DNA of 64,000 bases from Phyto melanocephala (taxonomy: Eukaryota > Arthropoda > Insecta > Diptera > Rhinophoridae): contig OW799233.1 of the NCBI GenBank assembly GCA_941918925.1, positions 149,264,802 through 149,328,801 on the forward strand. Reading direction: 5' to 3'. Position 1 is the stretch's first letter. Each line of letters starts with the position of its first letter. A program made the position numbers and the translations under genes. The notes below the pieces were generated by a model. It was not told the DNA's origin and did no database searches. It saw nothing but the letters and a program-made list of their open reading frames with translations. Of this stretch, positions 1 through 10,203 are shown in pieces.

Positions 1-867
1 ACTGAATTTTTCGTTCATTAATTGAACAACAATGATGTTCAGGAGCTGCGGTGCAGACAGCGCAACATGTCAAACAGCTCGTGCAACAATTGATTTATTG
101 AAGGAAACTGCCCAAGTCCAATTTTTTAAAAATAAACGAGACGGGTTGCAAAAAAAATCTGTTAATTCAAACATTTTTGTTCAGCAAAATTAAGTTTATA
201 CTAGTTTTGATCTAGTTACATCATTAGTTTTAGCCAAACTACGAGAACATCAAAGATAATAACAAACATAGCAAAAGCGTTGCTGTTAGACTTTTATTCT
301 AGTCCTTGTGGTAAAAAAAAAATGAAAAAGATGGTGTAATTTGGTTTGTTTAGTTTAATTTTAAATATGAATTTATGCCGTTTAGTTCATTTCTAAAAAA
401 TTATAAAAATGTAAAATTTTTTTTTTTTTTTTTTTTTTTTAATGACGTTTTGAAAACAAAAAATTGGACTCATTTTGCATGAAAAAAAAAAAAAATATCG
501 TAACTTATTTGTGAATAACTCCTAGACACTTGAAAATATAAGAAAACATTGTTTAGCTGATTAAAAAAAAATTTATTGTTAACCATTACCGGACTAATTA
601 TTCTCACGTTATGATGAAGTGTTTAAGCATAACCGCCTTATTTTGGACAAAATATTAGGCATGCACATGCCCGTTAGAAAAAAACTGAAAATGGATTTGA
701 ATTAAGCGCGTCAAAATCTATGTATGCAGCCCACATATTTTTGTTTAAAGGCGGGCAAATCATACAATCTTAGCAATGGGCATAAGCGCTCTTTTTGTTT
801 TTATACATTTCTGTGCTAGATATCAAAACATATAACACTAACAAATTTTAAATTACCTTTTAGGTCT
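1..867. other. 5' flank of ADGF copy 1
   Basis: AT-rich sequence with homopolymer runs (a T run near 418-440, A runs near 480-495) and no gene I can support. Its last bases contain a good splice acceptor, ag at 862-863, only four bases before the ADGF copy 1 start codon. At least part of this stretch may therefore be intron or promoter of a non-coding first exon. Confidence 0.6.
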
Positions 868-3800
868 ATGCTCTTCAAAATGGTTGGCTTTAAAGTACTC
901 CTTATTACCAGTTTAATAACAATAATAACAGCTATGGGCCCAAAACCGACTGATATGTCTTGTAAGTGTTTAAAACTGAAAAAGCTATTCTCATATTTTT
1001 TTTTTAATTTTCTATTCAGTTTTTCAGCAGGCTCGAGATAAAATAATATCTGCTGAAGAGTCTCTAGTTACCGGTGGGAATCTCAATCTCACAAACAGAG
1101 AAATAGAAGTGGAAGAAATTTTTATGACATACAAAAGAAAAGAGTTGCTAGAAGGATTTCAATATTCCGATAAACACCCAGCTGGTATGCATTTCTTTAA
1201 GGCCAAACGTCTCATCGATCGCAGTCTTGTCTTTGAGATTTTACAAAAAATGCCCAAAGGTGCTTTGCTACATACAGACTCCTTAGCCGCAGTATCATCG
1301 GAGTGGGTAGTTAGGAAGATTTTCTATATGAACGGCCTAATGAGATGTGAAACGAAAAATCTTCTAACTATTTTCACATTCCGCAGAAAACCAAAACTAC
1401 ATGGCTGCAACACCCAGTATGTGTATATAAATGATGAACGCAATAACGCTTCTTCGCCGCGATTCTTTGATAATTCATTGGAGAAATTTATAAATCTTCG
1501 TACTTCTATACCGGAATGTAAGTTTTCATAGTGTTAAGGATGTACATAAGAAATTTAATTTTTAATACTATTATTTTCTCTACAATTTCAGTAGAATACG
1601 ATTCGACAAACACTGTCTACACCCTACTCGATAATATGTTTTTAACGTTATCAGATGCTCTATACTATATAGAAGCCTTTCGTATATATTATACGCAAAT
1701 GTTGCAAGAATTGTACAATGATAACATAATGTATGCTGAAGTTCGTATGGAGCTTAAACCAGTTAGTATGAAAAATATTAGTTAATGTTAAATTTGCCTA
1801 ATAATTTCTCAAATTCATTCATAGTTATATGACAGACTTGGTAACAGTTTTCATATTGAACAAACTGTTGACGAATTGATTGAAATAGTGGATGAGTTTA
1901 AAAAAAGAAATCCAGATTTTTTGGGTATTAAAATTATATATGCAGCACATCGTAAATCCCAACCTGATGTAATTATTGAACATTTTAAAATATTTGAGAA
2001 ATTACGGTGAGTTTTTAAACTATTAATTGATTTAAATGTAATTAAAACAAGTAAAAATGCTAGATTCACCCGTTCCGAATCTAATAAAGGGTTGTTGAAT
2101 TTAAAAGTCCGATGTTGAATTGGAATAAAACACAAATTATTTACGAAATTTTTGTCGGGCAAAAGAGCCATTGTTTCGTTAGCTGTGCATAATGCATAAT
2201 GCATAATGTTCATCAACAACAAGCGTGAGATGTGTAATTTTTGGGCACGACGACGAGTAGAGGTGGAGGGCTCTTTAGCCACACTACCGCGAACAGCAGC
2301 AATATTTTCTGCATTACGAGCTGTACGAGCATGCACTGATGTTTTTACGTCTCCTGCTGTCCCGGTTTGCTAAAATTTTGCACGATTAAATTGACCGAAA
2401 AAATCACAAAGTGCATATTTCCATGGTTTAAACCGAGTTTCAGATTAAATTATGAAATGTCAAATGAAATGCAGAAAAAAAAATTTGACGTTTGGGTGTA
2501 GTTCACACTCAATATTGGCCCTTAAAATTTAACCACCCTTTAATATCCTTTACTGTTATATACATGGGTATAGTGACTTGACTACATCGTAGCTTAGAAT
2601 AGATTTTAGATTTAATGTTATAAGCCCTTTTGCTTTATTATTTCCAACGCAATTTTTAATTTTGAATTTTTGCATAGTTATCTATATTCTAATAGTCAGG
2701 CTATTTGGGCACCATCTCCGATTTTAACTTTTTTTAACGTTTACTGTATTCTACTGTTCAAGCCCGTCATTTTATATCAATATTGTGGGTGTTGTGGTAA
2801 TTACTACTTTTGACCATTTACCATTACTACTTTCCGCCATTTTATTTCGGACGCCATCTTAAATTTTAACTTTTTCATAGCACTCTAGTCAAGCCCTTAC
2901 GTCCGATACCAATATTGAAGGGGTTAAAGTGGGCACATTTTTAATTGCTAGATTTTATGCATACATTAATTTATTGTACGACATTTTGTAGTGGCGGCCA
3001 CCATGAATTAAAAATTTCTTAAAGTGTATTATATTTTGTCAGTCAAGCTCTTTTTTCTACTATCTAGAAGCTTTTTTTTATTTATCTGCTCATATCTCTG
3101 TTTGTTGTTAACCGATTTGTCAGATTTTCTAAGTTAAGGACACGTAAGTACAAGCGGTAGGATTTTAGTGTCTTACGTGTGTCCAAAAATTAATTAGGAG
3201 TTCAAATTACTTAATAGTTTTAAAAAAATTAGATTTTTAAAAATTATTTTTGGTATATTATAAATTACTATGGCCTGAAAAATTTTGATTTTAATGATAT
3301 AAACCGAAGGCAGGCGTGTTTTTGCTCTTATCTCTGAAAGTTATGGAACGATTGTGCTACATGTGAAAGACTGTAAAAGTTGATTTCAACTAACACACGG
3401 ACAGATAAACAGACGGACATTACTTACGCGACTACCCTTGTCGGAAATGAAAACCGCAGAAATTACAAATGTAATGTCAAAACTATATATACCCTTGGCA
3501 GCAATGGTTAAGTGTATATAAACTTTTAAAATATATATATACAATCGAACTTGAACAACAAAAGGGTACTTATTTGAAATTTATAAATTTTCTTTTGTTG
3601 CAAAATATTTACTAACAATATGAATATCCTCCATATCCACTTATCCTATTCCTTTTACATTTTGATCTTAAAAATCACGTTGTTTTCGTGACTAGCCTTG
3701 TATCTAAAGAACATCAATTTTTTAGTTAATACAAAATTTTTTAAAAATGCATTATAAATTTTTGTATTAAAGTTATTATTTTGAGTTAATCCTTTATTTA

Positions 3801-6800
3801 AGCACAAAATGATCAAATTGTTTTATAATCGATTATTTGACTTTTTTAAGAAACCGGTTTTCAAATAGTTCGAAGTTCAGAGTTTGCAAAAACCCGGTTG
3901 CTTTTTTGAAAATTAAGAAAAAGCCGGTTAACCGGTCGAACAATAAAAAATAATTCCTTAATGGAAAAACTAAAAATATTGTAAAGAAAAGATTATAATA
4001 AAAATTATATCTTTATATGAACTTTTTACAGTTTGTATACGTTTGGCAGCAAAAATTCGAAATGCAATAACTGGCATGAATACAGTTGACTAATATGGTT
4101 TTGTTAGTTGAATTTAAGGACAAAAGTACTCATTACAAGTAAAATAAATAAAGAAATAAAAAAGAGTTTTTATTGGACTGTTATAAATTTTTGTATCTAC
4201 TCCTGTGCTTTTTTTAAATAATAGATGTCTTTTAAATTTATATGCACTTAGACATTTTGTTTAAAATGATTTCTTTAATTAAAAATACAATTTAAAGGCG
4301 AGGGAGAAAATCTTTTTTGTTTTTATACAATTTCATTTTAAAATTTTTTCCTTATACCTTTTCCTTATTTTACATTTGTTGTTGAAACAACAAATATTTA
4401 CTAACACTATTATGGACAAGTATTTAATAAGTTTTCTGATTTATAGAAAATTTTTTTATAATAAATATACTATGGTACGATTTATTACAAAGATGTATGA
4501 ACATAAACATAAAAAAACCGGCTTTTATTGGTAAAAAAAAACCGGTGAATTCGACATTCGAAATCAATATTTGGAAAAAACCGCCAGCTGAAAGAGTAAA
4601 CAACCGGTTTTAAAACCGAGTCGATCACCCTAGTTGATACTGTTTTCTTAATAAAATGTGTGTTATTATTAATTATTATTAATCGAGCTTGGGATGCTTT
4701 TTTTATCTTTTATACAAAAGCAAAACAAAATTTACTTATCCGTGTATCACAATAATACAACTTTTTTTAATTACTAACGGCCTTATTCATAACAAAAAGT
4801 TAGCCACAGCTTATACACTATGAGCTGCTAACTAGAATACCGATTAAGCTAGACAGCTCGTTGGCACAAAGTTTTTTCATAACAAACTTTTATCCGTCTG
4901 CCAACTTTTTATAAATCAACTCTAAAATTGCAAGATACCCCTCAAAAATGCAAAAATTTTTTGTATATCATCCCCGATTTTGACATTTTCTTGTTTCTCC
5001 ATCCATACAATTTTTAAATATATTTAAAAAAATAAACGAAAAATATATTTTTTGTGGCCCAAATTTATTATTCTTTTCTTTATAAAATTTGTTTGACACA
5101 GAACAGCTATTTTTCACAAGTCGGCAAACGCTTGGCAGCTCGTTAACAAGAGTTTAGCAAACCGTTAGCCAGAGTTTGGCTGTGTGTTATGAATGAACTT
5201 TGTGCTAACTTTGTGCCAACTTTGTGTTATGAATAAGGCGTAAATAATTGTTCGTTATATTCATGAAAACTCGTTCCTCTGATTAGTGTAATTTTATTTT
5301 GAAAGATGAAAAGTTCTGTAGGGATATATCGGGAACATATGTATCTTCTATAACAGTCAAGAAGAATGCTTGCGAGTTTCCAAACTTTAGATTAATAAAT
5401 TCAGAAAATGCAAAAATATTTATAAAAAGTAAGAAGAGTAACATTTTGTGCTTCTGTATAATTTTCAAACTCAACATGGATTAATTTCAGAACTCGTTGT
5501 AAAATCCAAAACATAAAGATTACAAACAAGTAACAGTGCTATATTCGGCCGTGCCGAATCTTATATACCCTTCACAACGTGTAGTCATGCAATAACAATT
5601 GTTTGTAGCACCATTCATGTCACATAAAATACGTACATACATGTACAAAACATACATATAAAAAATCATTGTGAAATTATAAATTTGAGTTTACGTATGT
5701 ATGTTTCTACAAAAAAAAATTACAAAAAAAAAATTTTTAAAAATTTTTCAAAAAATTAAAAATAAATATATAAAAAAAAATATAAATAATATACAAAATA
5801 AAACAAGTAACAGTGCTATATTCGGCCGTACCGAATCTTATATAATCTTCACAACGTGTAGTCATGCAATAACAATTGTTTGTATCACCATGTATCTCAT
5901 ATAAAATACGTACATACATAAGTATATACTGGTTAGAATAAATGTGGCATCAAATCCCAGCTGAGCAAAAAAAAATTTTTTTTTTTTTATATTTTTAAAA
6001 AAATTTTTTTTTTTAATTTTTTTCAATTTTTTTTATTTTTTTTTTAAATTTTTTTTGTGACATTTTTTTGTGACATTTTTTTTTTATTTTTAATATATTT
6101 TTTTTTGTAATTTTTTTTTTTGGTATTTTTTTTACATGTGTTTATGTATGTATGTTGTTGTTGTAATTGTGTAAAAAAACGAGGTGGTCGTGGTTTTTTG
6201 CTCATATCTCAGAAAGTCATGGGGCGATTGTGCTAAATTTCAATAGCGATTCATTCCTGGATATTTCCAAGAGATTGATACCATATAGAGATCTGAGGAA
6301 CATATAGTTGCTTCTAAAAGTTGATTTTAACCAACACACGGACAGACGGTCAGGGCTTAATCGACTCCTCTATTCATAAGCTTTCAGAAAATATATACTT
6401 TATGGGGTCGGAAATGAAAAATGTAGAAATTACAAACGGAATGACAAAGCTATATATACCCTTGTGCACCACAGGTGAAGGGTATAAAAATGGCATAAAA
6501 ATGGGGAAAAGTAACTTTTGAACCTTCCTAACGTTGTCAGTCTCACCTCGGATCAATAGGTTATAGCTTTAAAGTTCTCATACGCATAGTGTACAAAAAG
6601 TACTATTTATAAAAATGCGCTAATGTAGATTTTCTGTCACCCATCACATTTTAAGTCTCACCTCGGATCAGTAGTCACTAATTTAAAAATTCCAGTTTTA
6701 TAAATGTTAAATATACAAAAAGTACCGAAAAAGTATTTTGTCCGTCGCCCATATCATTTTTAGTCTCACCTCAAATCAACAGTAACATATTACAAAGTCT

Positions 6801-8396
6801 GTCTTCATGAACATCGAAAATACGAAAGGCACCATAAAAATTCGAAAAATATACCTTTTTATTCACCCAATACATTTTCACACAACTTGGATCAGTAGTC
6901 CATATTTTTAAAAATCTTAATTCATAAATGTAGAGAATACAAAAAGTACTAAATAAATATGAAAAAGTACTTTTCTGTTCGACCAAATATTTTCAGTCTC
7001 ATCTCGGATCAGTACTTTCTAATAACAAAATTCTAGCTTCGTAAACTTAGAAAATACAGAAAGTACCATTGAAAAATACTTTTTGGGTTTTCGATATCAA
7101 TGTGCGAATGCCAAGTTTGAAATCTTTCATTATGTATTTAAAGGACATGATTTAAAGTGGGTAAATCTAAAATTTTTTGTATGAAAATAAATATTTTAAA
7201 AAGTACTAAACTGTTTCCCCGATTTTTCACTTTCAAGCCTGTTATAAATGTGTTGAAAAATGTTTACTAAATTACGTAATTTAATTACGAATTAACCTTG
7301 TAATTGGGAATTATCTTATACAACTAATACAATTTAATTTCTTTTTTTTTCTATATTTATGTATTTGAAAGTTGCATAGAGTATTTTAAAAGTACCAAAT
7401 TATAATTAGTTTTTACCCATTTTTGCCACTGAGGTGTTAAATAAGGGCCAGACACCTGTCAGTTAATTTTTGAATAGATTATAATTAAAGTTAATCGTTA
7501 GTTAAGTAGATATAAGGTTATCGATTTTACTTTTTTCCCCCCTTAAATTTCAGTCAGTTAGTCACGTTACTCTCTTTATATATTTATTATTAAAAAAAAA
7601 CAATTTGCAGAAAATGGTAAAAAGTATTTTAATTCACTTAAAATGTAGAGACAAACACATTTTGAAATTGATGGCAGTGGAGTCAAATAAAAAAATTAAC
7701 TAATATTTGTTCAATAATTATTTTTTATTTTTAGTTCAATCTTTCCTGAATATGTAATTGGCTTTGACTTGTTTGGACAGGAAGATAAAGGAAAATCTCT
7801 ATTCATGTTTAAGGAGATTCTAACTGAAAAACAAAACTCTACCAATTTTTTCTTTAGTGCTGGCGAAACTAGTAAGTTTTAATTAACATATTTAAGCTTA
7901 AATATACTTATAAGCCGAATTTCTTTCTACAGATTTGTATGGTGCCATCCCAGATAGAAACCTGATTTCTGCAATGCTCCTGAAAACCAAACGTATTGGT
8001 CATGGTTATGCCCTTATGAAACATCCACTCCTGTTAACTGCTGTTAGGGCTGAAAAAATAGCGGTGGAAGTTTGTCCGATTTCAAATCAGGTGCTACACC
8101 TAGTATCGGATTTACGTAATCATCCTGCAACCTTTTTAATCTCACAAAATATACCCATGGTGATAGGTAACGATAGTCCTGGATTTTGGAATGCCAAGGC
8201 ATTGAGTTATGATTTCTATTATACAATTATGAGTTTGGCACCAAATTATGCCGGCCTGAAGGTTCTTAAGCAGTTGGTGTGGAATTCTATTACCTACTCT
8301 ATGTTGTCGGATAGCGAAAAAAATCGGGCATATGAAATGCTGAAACAGAAATGGAAATATTTCTTGGATGATGTTATCCTAAAGTACAACGAATAG
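868..8396 (+). CDS. Adgf: ADGF/ADA2-family secreted protein, copy 1 (probable pseudoenzyme)
   Basis: Adenosine deaminase-related growth factor; active relatives are secreted zinc enzymes that convert adenosine to inosine. Exons read as 868-961, 1020-1517, 1592-1761, 1825-2006, 7735-7871 and 7933-8396, all with GT/AG sites and consistent phase, giving 514 residues. Residues 1-22 are a signal peptide (hydrophobic core ending in ITA). The N-terminal ADGF domain follows (TGGNLNLT, AGMHFFKAK), then MPKGALLH and the deaminase barrel with KRIGHG, VEVCPISNQ and SDLRNHPA. The metal site is damaged: the HxH pair reads His116-Thr-Asp118, HAGE reads Ser356-Ala-Gly-Glu359, and the usual Asp-Asp-Pro reads Asp441-Ser442-Pro. 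His384 of RIGHG and Glu359 remain. Intron 4 is 5.7 kb and full of transposons; the other introns are 58-74 bp. The family assignment is firm; loss of catalysis is inferred from residues. Functional division of labour with copies 2 and 3 is possible. Confidence 0.93.
2087..2540 (-). mobile_element. Mariner-type deletion derivative with TA target duplication
   Basis: Terminal inverted repeats of about 30 bp: the left end starts AAGGGTTGTTGAATTTAAAA and the right end is the complement of AAGGGTGGTTAAATTTTAAG. A TA lies on both sides (2085-2086, 2541-2542). The minus strand keeps part of the second helix-turn-helix of a DUF4817-type mariner transposase (ARNAENIAAVRGSV, PSTSTRRRAQKLHIS). The first helix and the catalytic domain are deleted. 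It lies in intron 4 of ADGF copy 1. The same ends recur at 44486-45287 and 58312-58930. Confidence 0.8.
2545..3510. repeat. Diverged dispersed repeat (ACGCCATCTT type)
   Basis: Intronic sequence with phrases that recur at 25240-25740 and 47088-47450: 'gacgccatct' followed by 'gattttaactttt', and 'tcaagccctt'. The right end (about 3300-3500) has the tail seen in the hairpin-headed repeat family: 'ctcatatctc'-like text, 'acacacggacag', then 'tatatatacccttgg'. It looks like an old member of the same modular family. No coding potential seen. Confidence 0.5.
3830..4640 (+). repeat. hAT-like MITE copy rich in ACCGGTT motifs (5' end eroded)
   Basis: Matches the element at 17489-18514 through its length: 'ttttttaagaaaccggttttc' near the left end, 'ttaaccggtcgaa', and a right end reading 'accgagtcgatcacccta'. 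The left terminus is eroded, so no target duplication can be read. No transposase is present. Confidence 0.6.
4778..5240. mobile_element. MITE with TAA target duplication (PIF/Harbinger-like)
   Basis: Inverted ends: left CGGCCTTATTCATAACA and right the complement of CGCCTTATTCATAACA, continuing with similarity into AAAGTTRGC. TAA lies on both sides (4775-4777 and 5241-5243). The interior repeats phrases such as 'cagctcgtt' and 'tttgtgc'. It is about 463 bp with no open frame that suggests a transposase. The three-base TAA duplication is typical of PIF/Harbinger, so the superfamily is inferred from that alone. It sits in intron 4 of ADGF copy 1. Confidence 0.65.
5526..6486 (+). repeat. Hairpin-headed dispersed repeat: partial head plus complete copy
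   Basis: A truncated head (5526-5800) runs straight into a complete copy (5803-6486). The head reads ACAAGTAACAGTGCTATATTCGG and contains a small hairpin, ATTCGGC-CGT-GCCGAAT, then TATACCCTTCACAACGTG. The tail ends 'ggtgaagggtataaaa', so TATACCCTTCAC and GTGAAGGGTATA form an inverted pair. The middle is a long T-rich stretch preceded by 'actggttagaataaatgtgg', i.e. the T-type orientation (see findings). No protein is encoded. Transposon class unknown. Confidence 0.7.
6535..7095. repeat. ~114 bp tandem repeat, about five units
   Basis: The phrase TCTCACCTCGGATCARTA, with variants, occurs at about 6541, 6655, 6763, 6878 and 6997. Each is followed by 'aatac/atacaaaaagtac' and 'aaaagtactttt', with unit lengths of 108-119 bp. 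Units are diverged. It lies inside intron 4 of ADGF copy 1, just 3' of the dispersed repeat. No coding content. Confidence 0.65.
7096..7734. other. 3' part of intron 4, ADGF copy 1
   Basis: AT-rich intronic sequence with nothing I can name. It ends in a normal acceptor, 'tttatttttag', at 7733-7734. Confidence 0.6.
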
Positions 8397-8973
8397 ATAT
8401 TTTTTCTTTGTTTTGTACTTTTTATATGGATTAAAGAGGGTCAACTATATGTTTATAGAGACAAATTATAAAATCTTGATTTTTTATATGTATGAAGTTT
8501 AAGTTTAGGACGACCATACGAAACCAGTAATCTTTTAAATTTTTACACAACACAAAGTTTTAGTTTTTCTAAAAAATTTATTTTATTTAAATCGGGGATA
8601 TTTACATGTACCACAAACGGACCAATGGAATGGACATAGTTGAGCAGCTGCCTCTTTTACGTACCTATCAAATTCAGGAATAAAAAATGTTCCTTTTTGC
8701 TACATACTAAAGTTCTTATGTTTTTCCAAAAATTGTGACGATTTTTCAAAAGTTTTTAATGGGTTGCGTTTGTTTACACAGAATCCAGTAAACGAGAACA
8801 CAAATTGAGACGGTAAAGTGAAAGTTATTTTACTGCAAGAATGATAAACGACTGTTAAAAAATGTTTTCATTCTGCGCATGTACGTCGGATCAGCCTCTC
8901 ACTTTACAAAGGTAAAACATAAACAGTAAGATTTACATAAATAAAAGGAGAATAAAAGCATTATAATAGTTTA
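8397..8973 (+). other. 3' untranslated/intergenic sequence after ADGF copy 1
   Basis: Follows the TAG stop of copy 1. An ATTAAA variant poly(A) signal occurs near 8431. The rest is AT-rich with no gene I can support. Confidence 0.45.
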
Positions 8974-9830
8974 TCTATATATATAAAAGTGAAACTCTGT
9001 GTGTGTGTGTTAGCTATAGACTCCGAAACTGTAAAACCGATCGGGCTCAAACTTTGGTAAGTTGTTGTACACATACCAGGGGGGCTATGGGTGGAAAAAA
9101 GTGGGCGGGGCCATGCCCATAAAAATTAGTTATCATTTTTAGCTACTTGCACTTGACCGATTTTTCTGAAACTTTGCACACATATCGAGCTGTCATAAAT
9201 AAATAATTTCGTGATAAGAAAAGTGGGCGGGGCCACGCCCATAAAAAGTTTTAATTTTGAGGTACTTGCACTATACCGATTTTTATGAAACTTTGCACAC
9301 ATACTAAGCTGTCACAACCATATAGTTTCGTGATTAGAAAAGTAGGCAGGGCCACGCCCATAAAAAAAGGTTATAATTTTGAGGTACTTGCACTGGACCG
9401 ATTTTTCTGAAACTTTGCACGCATATCGAGCTGTCATGACTAAATAATTTCGTGATTAGAAAAGTGGGCAGTGCCACGCCCATAAAAAAAAGGTATCATT
9501 TTAAGGTACTTGCACTGGACCGATTATTTTGAAACTTTGCACACATATTGAGCTGTTATGACTTTACAATTTCGTGATTAGAAAAGTGGGCAGGGCCACG
9601 CCCATAAAAACAATTTTAATTTTGAGGTACTTGCACTGGTCCGATTCTTCTGAAACTTTGCACACATATTGAGCTGTTACGACTTTACAATTTCGTGATT
9701 AGAAAAGTGGGTAATGCCACGCCCATAAAAAAATTATAATTTTTAGGTTTTTGCACTTGATATTCAATTAAAATTCAGAATGCATTTCGATTCATTAAGG
9801 GGCGTAGCAACGCGCGCCGTGTTTGGCTAG
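8974..9830 (+). mobile_element. Non-autonomous Helitron with ~121 bp internal tandem units
   Basis: Starts TCTATATATATAAAAGTG directly after an A and ends in CTAG directly before a T, as expected for Helitrons. A GC-rich block, 'acgcgcgccgtgtttgg', precedes the end. The interior is a tandem array whose unit contains 'ggtacttgcactggaccgat', 'ctgaaactttgcacacat' and 'gtgggcagggccacgccc'. No coding sequence. Identical ends occur at 26646-28353. A 3' fragment lies at about 13195-13486. Confidence 0.8.
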
Positions 9831-9890
9831 TATTTATATAAAAGTATATTATTAAACATACTATGGCTAACATGGTTATTCACTGTTTTC

Positions 9891-10097
9891 AAGTTAGGTT
9901 AGGTTAGGTAGAACAGGCAGCTGCTGTGCAGCTCACTTGGGTCCATTTTATTGATCCCATTGTGATACCTGAATAGGAAAGTAAGAATAGAATAGAATAG
10001 AAAAGAGAGAAGAGAAGCAGACAACACCAGAGTCTTTGGCGGGAATCGAACCCGCAACCCCCAAACTAGCACACTACCGACTAGTCCACCGGGGCAC
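9891..10097 (-). repeat. tRNA-derived SINE with (CCTAA)n 3' tail
   Basis: On the minus strand it begins GTGCCCCGGTGGACTAGTCGG (A-box-like) and continues to a perfect B box, GGTTCGATTCC, at about 10043-10053. This is an internal RNA polymerase III promoter of tRNA type. The body then leaves the tRNA fold (pyrimidine-rich CTTCTCTTCTCTC, TATTCTATTC) and ends CTACCTAACCTAACCTAAC. A tRNA gene is ruled out because the 3' half does not return to an acceptor stem. The tail resembles that of the LINE fragment at 35514-36313, its possible partner. Confidence 0.75.
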
Positions 10098-10145
10098 AAA
10101 AAAAATTAATCACTTTCTTTGTTTTTTGTTTATTTTTTATTATGA

Positions 10146-10203
<58 letters not shown>

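Noticed and set aside
1851..2336. Long minus-strand open frame as one gene
   Set aside because: It runs from a mariner helix-turn-helix fragment into the antisense of ADGF copy 1 exon 4 and its intron. Only the mariner part is real.
9891..9908. Telomeric TTAGG repeat
   Set aside because: Only three units, at the 3' end of a SINE; the same at 35514 for a LINE and at 16863 in complement. Interstitial telomere DNA is not needed to explain them.
10030..10097. tRNA gene on the minus strand
   Set aside because: A and B boxes are present, but no acceptor stem closes and the sequence continues into a SINE body with a CCTAA tail.
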